This document shows positions 5,681-6,013 of a DNA stretch of 6,013 nucleotides, one piece after another. The first letter of the stretch is position 1, and the number at the start of each line of letters is the position of its first letter. The translations under genes and the position numbers were made by a program. The notes beneath the pieces are model-generated. The model ran no database searches. It worked only from the letters and a program-made list of their open reading frames with translations, and was not told the origin of the DNA. The stretch spans positions 1 through 6,013 of the forward strand of contig JAQTVS010000006.1 in the NCBI GenBank assembly GCA_028706735.1, read 5' to 3'. This DNA is from Thiomonas sp. (GTDB lineage Bacteria > Pseudomonadota > Gammaproteobacteria > Burkholderiales > Burkholderiaceae_C).

Positions 5681-5922
5681 CCTTGGCGCGCAGGACGCGC
5701 CGGGACTGCTGCGCATCGATTGCGATCCCGAGGTCGCGCACGATGACGAACTCGACACCATGCCAGCGCCTTCCCAGGCGGAGGACGTGCCGATCGCAAC
5801 AGTTCGCTTCGCTGCCTGACGGCTTGCCGGCGCGGTCTTGCGCGCTGGCCGGCTGCAAAACCGCACCAGCCATGCTGCAATGATGCCTTGCGCGGGCCTG
5901 CGCCGGCGAAAAGGAGACTTGC
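5681..5922. other. Intergenic region before the aldo/keto reductase
   Basis: No gene is supported. A + strand frame without a start reads LLRIDCDPEVAHDDELD and ends at a TGA near 5819. A - strand frame (5984-5658) overlaps the reductase start and ends in the repeat. Neither is recognisable and both could be chance frames in GC-rich DNA. Two hairpins are visible: GGCGCG (5685-5690) / CGCGCC (5696-5701), and GCCGGC (5826-5831) / GCCGGC (5848-5853). The promoter of the reductase should lie here, but I see no good -35/-10 pair. Confidence 0.4.
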
Positions 5923-6013
5923 ATGGAAACCATCCGGCTGGGCCGCACCGGCCTGGAAGTGTCACGCATCTGCCTGGGATGCATGACCTATGGCGTGCCC
6001 GAACGCGGCAACC
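5923..6013 (+). CDS. Aldo/keto reductase, YajO-like, N-terminal fragment (continues beyond window)
   Basis: Thirty codons of an NAD(P)H-dependent oxidoreductase with the TIM-barrel AKR fold are present. The strong ribosome-binding site AAAAGGAGA (5909-5917) lies five bases before the ATG. The start METIRLGRTGLEVSRICLGCMTYGVPERGN has the AKR opening LGRTGLxVS and the beta-strand LCLGxMTYG. The cysteine in LGCMTYG and the following PERGN match the start of E. coli YajO (RLCLGCMTFG with PDRGN) rather than the commoner LGTMTFG of other AKRs. The catalytic Asp-Tyr-Lys-His tetrad lies outside the window, so activity and substrate cannot be judged. The gene is separated from the upstream module by 314 bases and is probably transcribed independently. 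Confidence 0.85.
   Translation, partial: METIRLGRTGLEVSRICLGCMTYGVPERGN

Noticed and set aside
5658..5984. Possible 108-residue - strand gene overlapping the reductase start
   Set aside because: It overlaps the well-supported 5' end and ribosome-binding site of the aldo/keto reductase, stops within the repeat, and resembles no family known to me.
1..6013. tRNA or rRNA genes
   Set aside because: Reading both strands by eye, I saw no GGTTCGAATCC-type T-arm or rRNA-like conserved block in the intergenic stretches.

Overview
The window is GC-rich DNA with dense protein coding on the + strand. Its codon use, gene families and dispersed GC-rich hairpin repeats suggest a betaproteobacterium of the Burkholderiales type (Thiomonas or comamonad-like). 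This taxonomic guess is inference from protein style, since no marker gene is present.

Layout: (1) 2-223 is the 3' end of a Xaa-Pro aminopeptidase (pepP). (2) 291-737 is a small open frame with a good ribosome-binding site. Its N-terminal part looks like a helical DNA-binding-type small protein that has been split in frame by a 78-bp palindromic repeat and then degrades, so I call it a disrupted gene. (3) About 546-880 is gene-poor and holds a hairpin and two copies of TTGACATC. (4) 881-5016 is a three-gene nucleotide/RNA module: an archaeal-type AMP (thymidine-family) phosphorylase, a divergent ribose-phosphate pyrophosphokinase, and an MBL/beta-CASP/RMMBL RNA-processing hydrolase. The last two overlap by ATGA. 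A 171-bp element with near-perfect terminal inverted repeats sits between the first two genes, directly on the phosphorylase stop codon. (5) 5177-5608 is a small Ser/Gly/Gln-rich protein of unknown function, ending in a second copy of the dispersed repeat. (6) 5681-5922 has no convincing gene. (7) 5923-6013 is the 5' end of a YajO-like aldo/keto reductase with a strong ribosome-binding site.

How the genes may work together: a beta-CASP nuclease can release nucleotides from RNA. AMP phosphorylase splits nucleoside monophosphates into base and ribose-1,5-bisphosphate. PRPP synthetase makes PRPP and releases AMP, which is the phosphorylase substrate. Together these would form a ribose-phosphate/nucleotide salvage circuit. 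The enzyme assignments rest on visible motifs; the joint pathway is inference.

The most notable observations are this module, the putative IS5-like miniature element inside it, and the two-copy dispersed repeat, one copy of which has expanded a protein-coding frame without breaking it.
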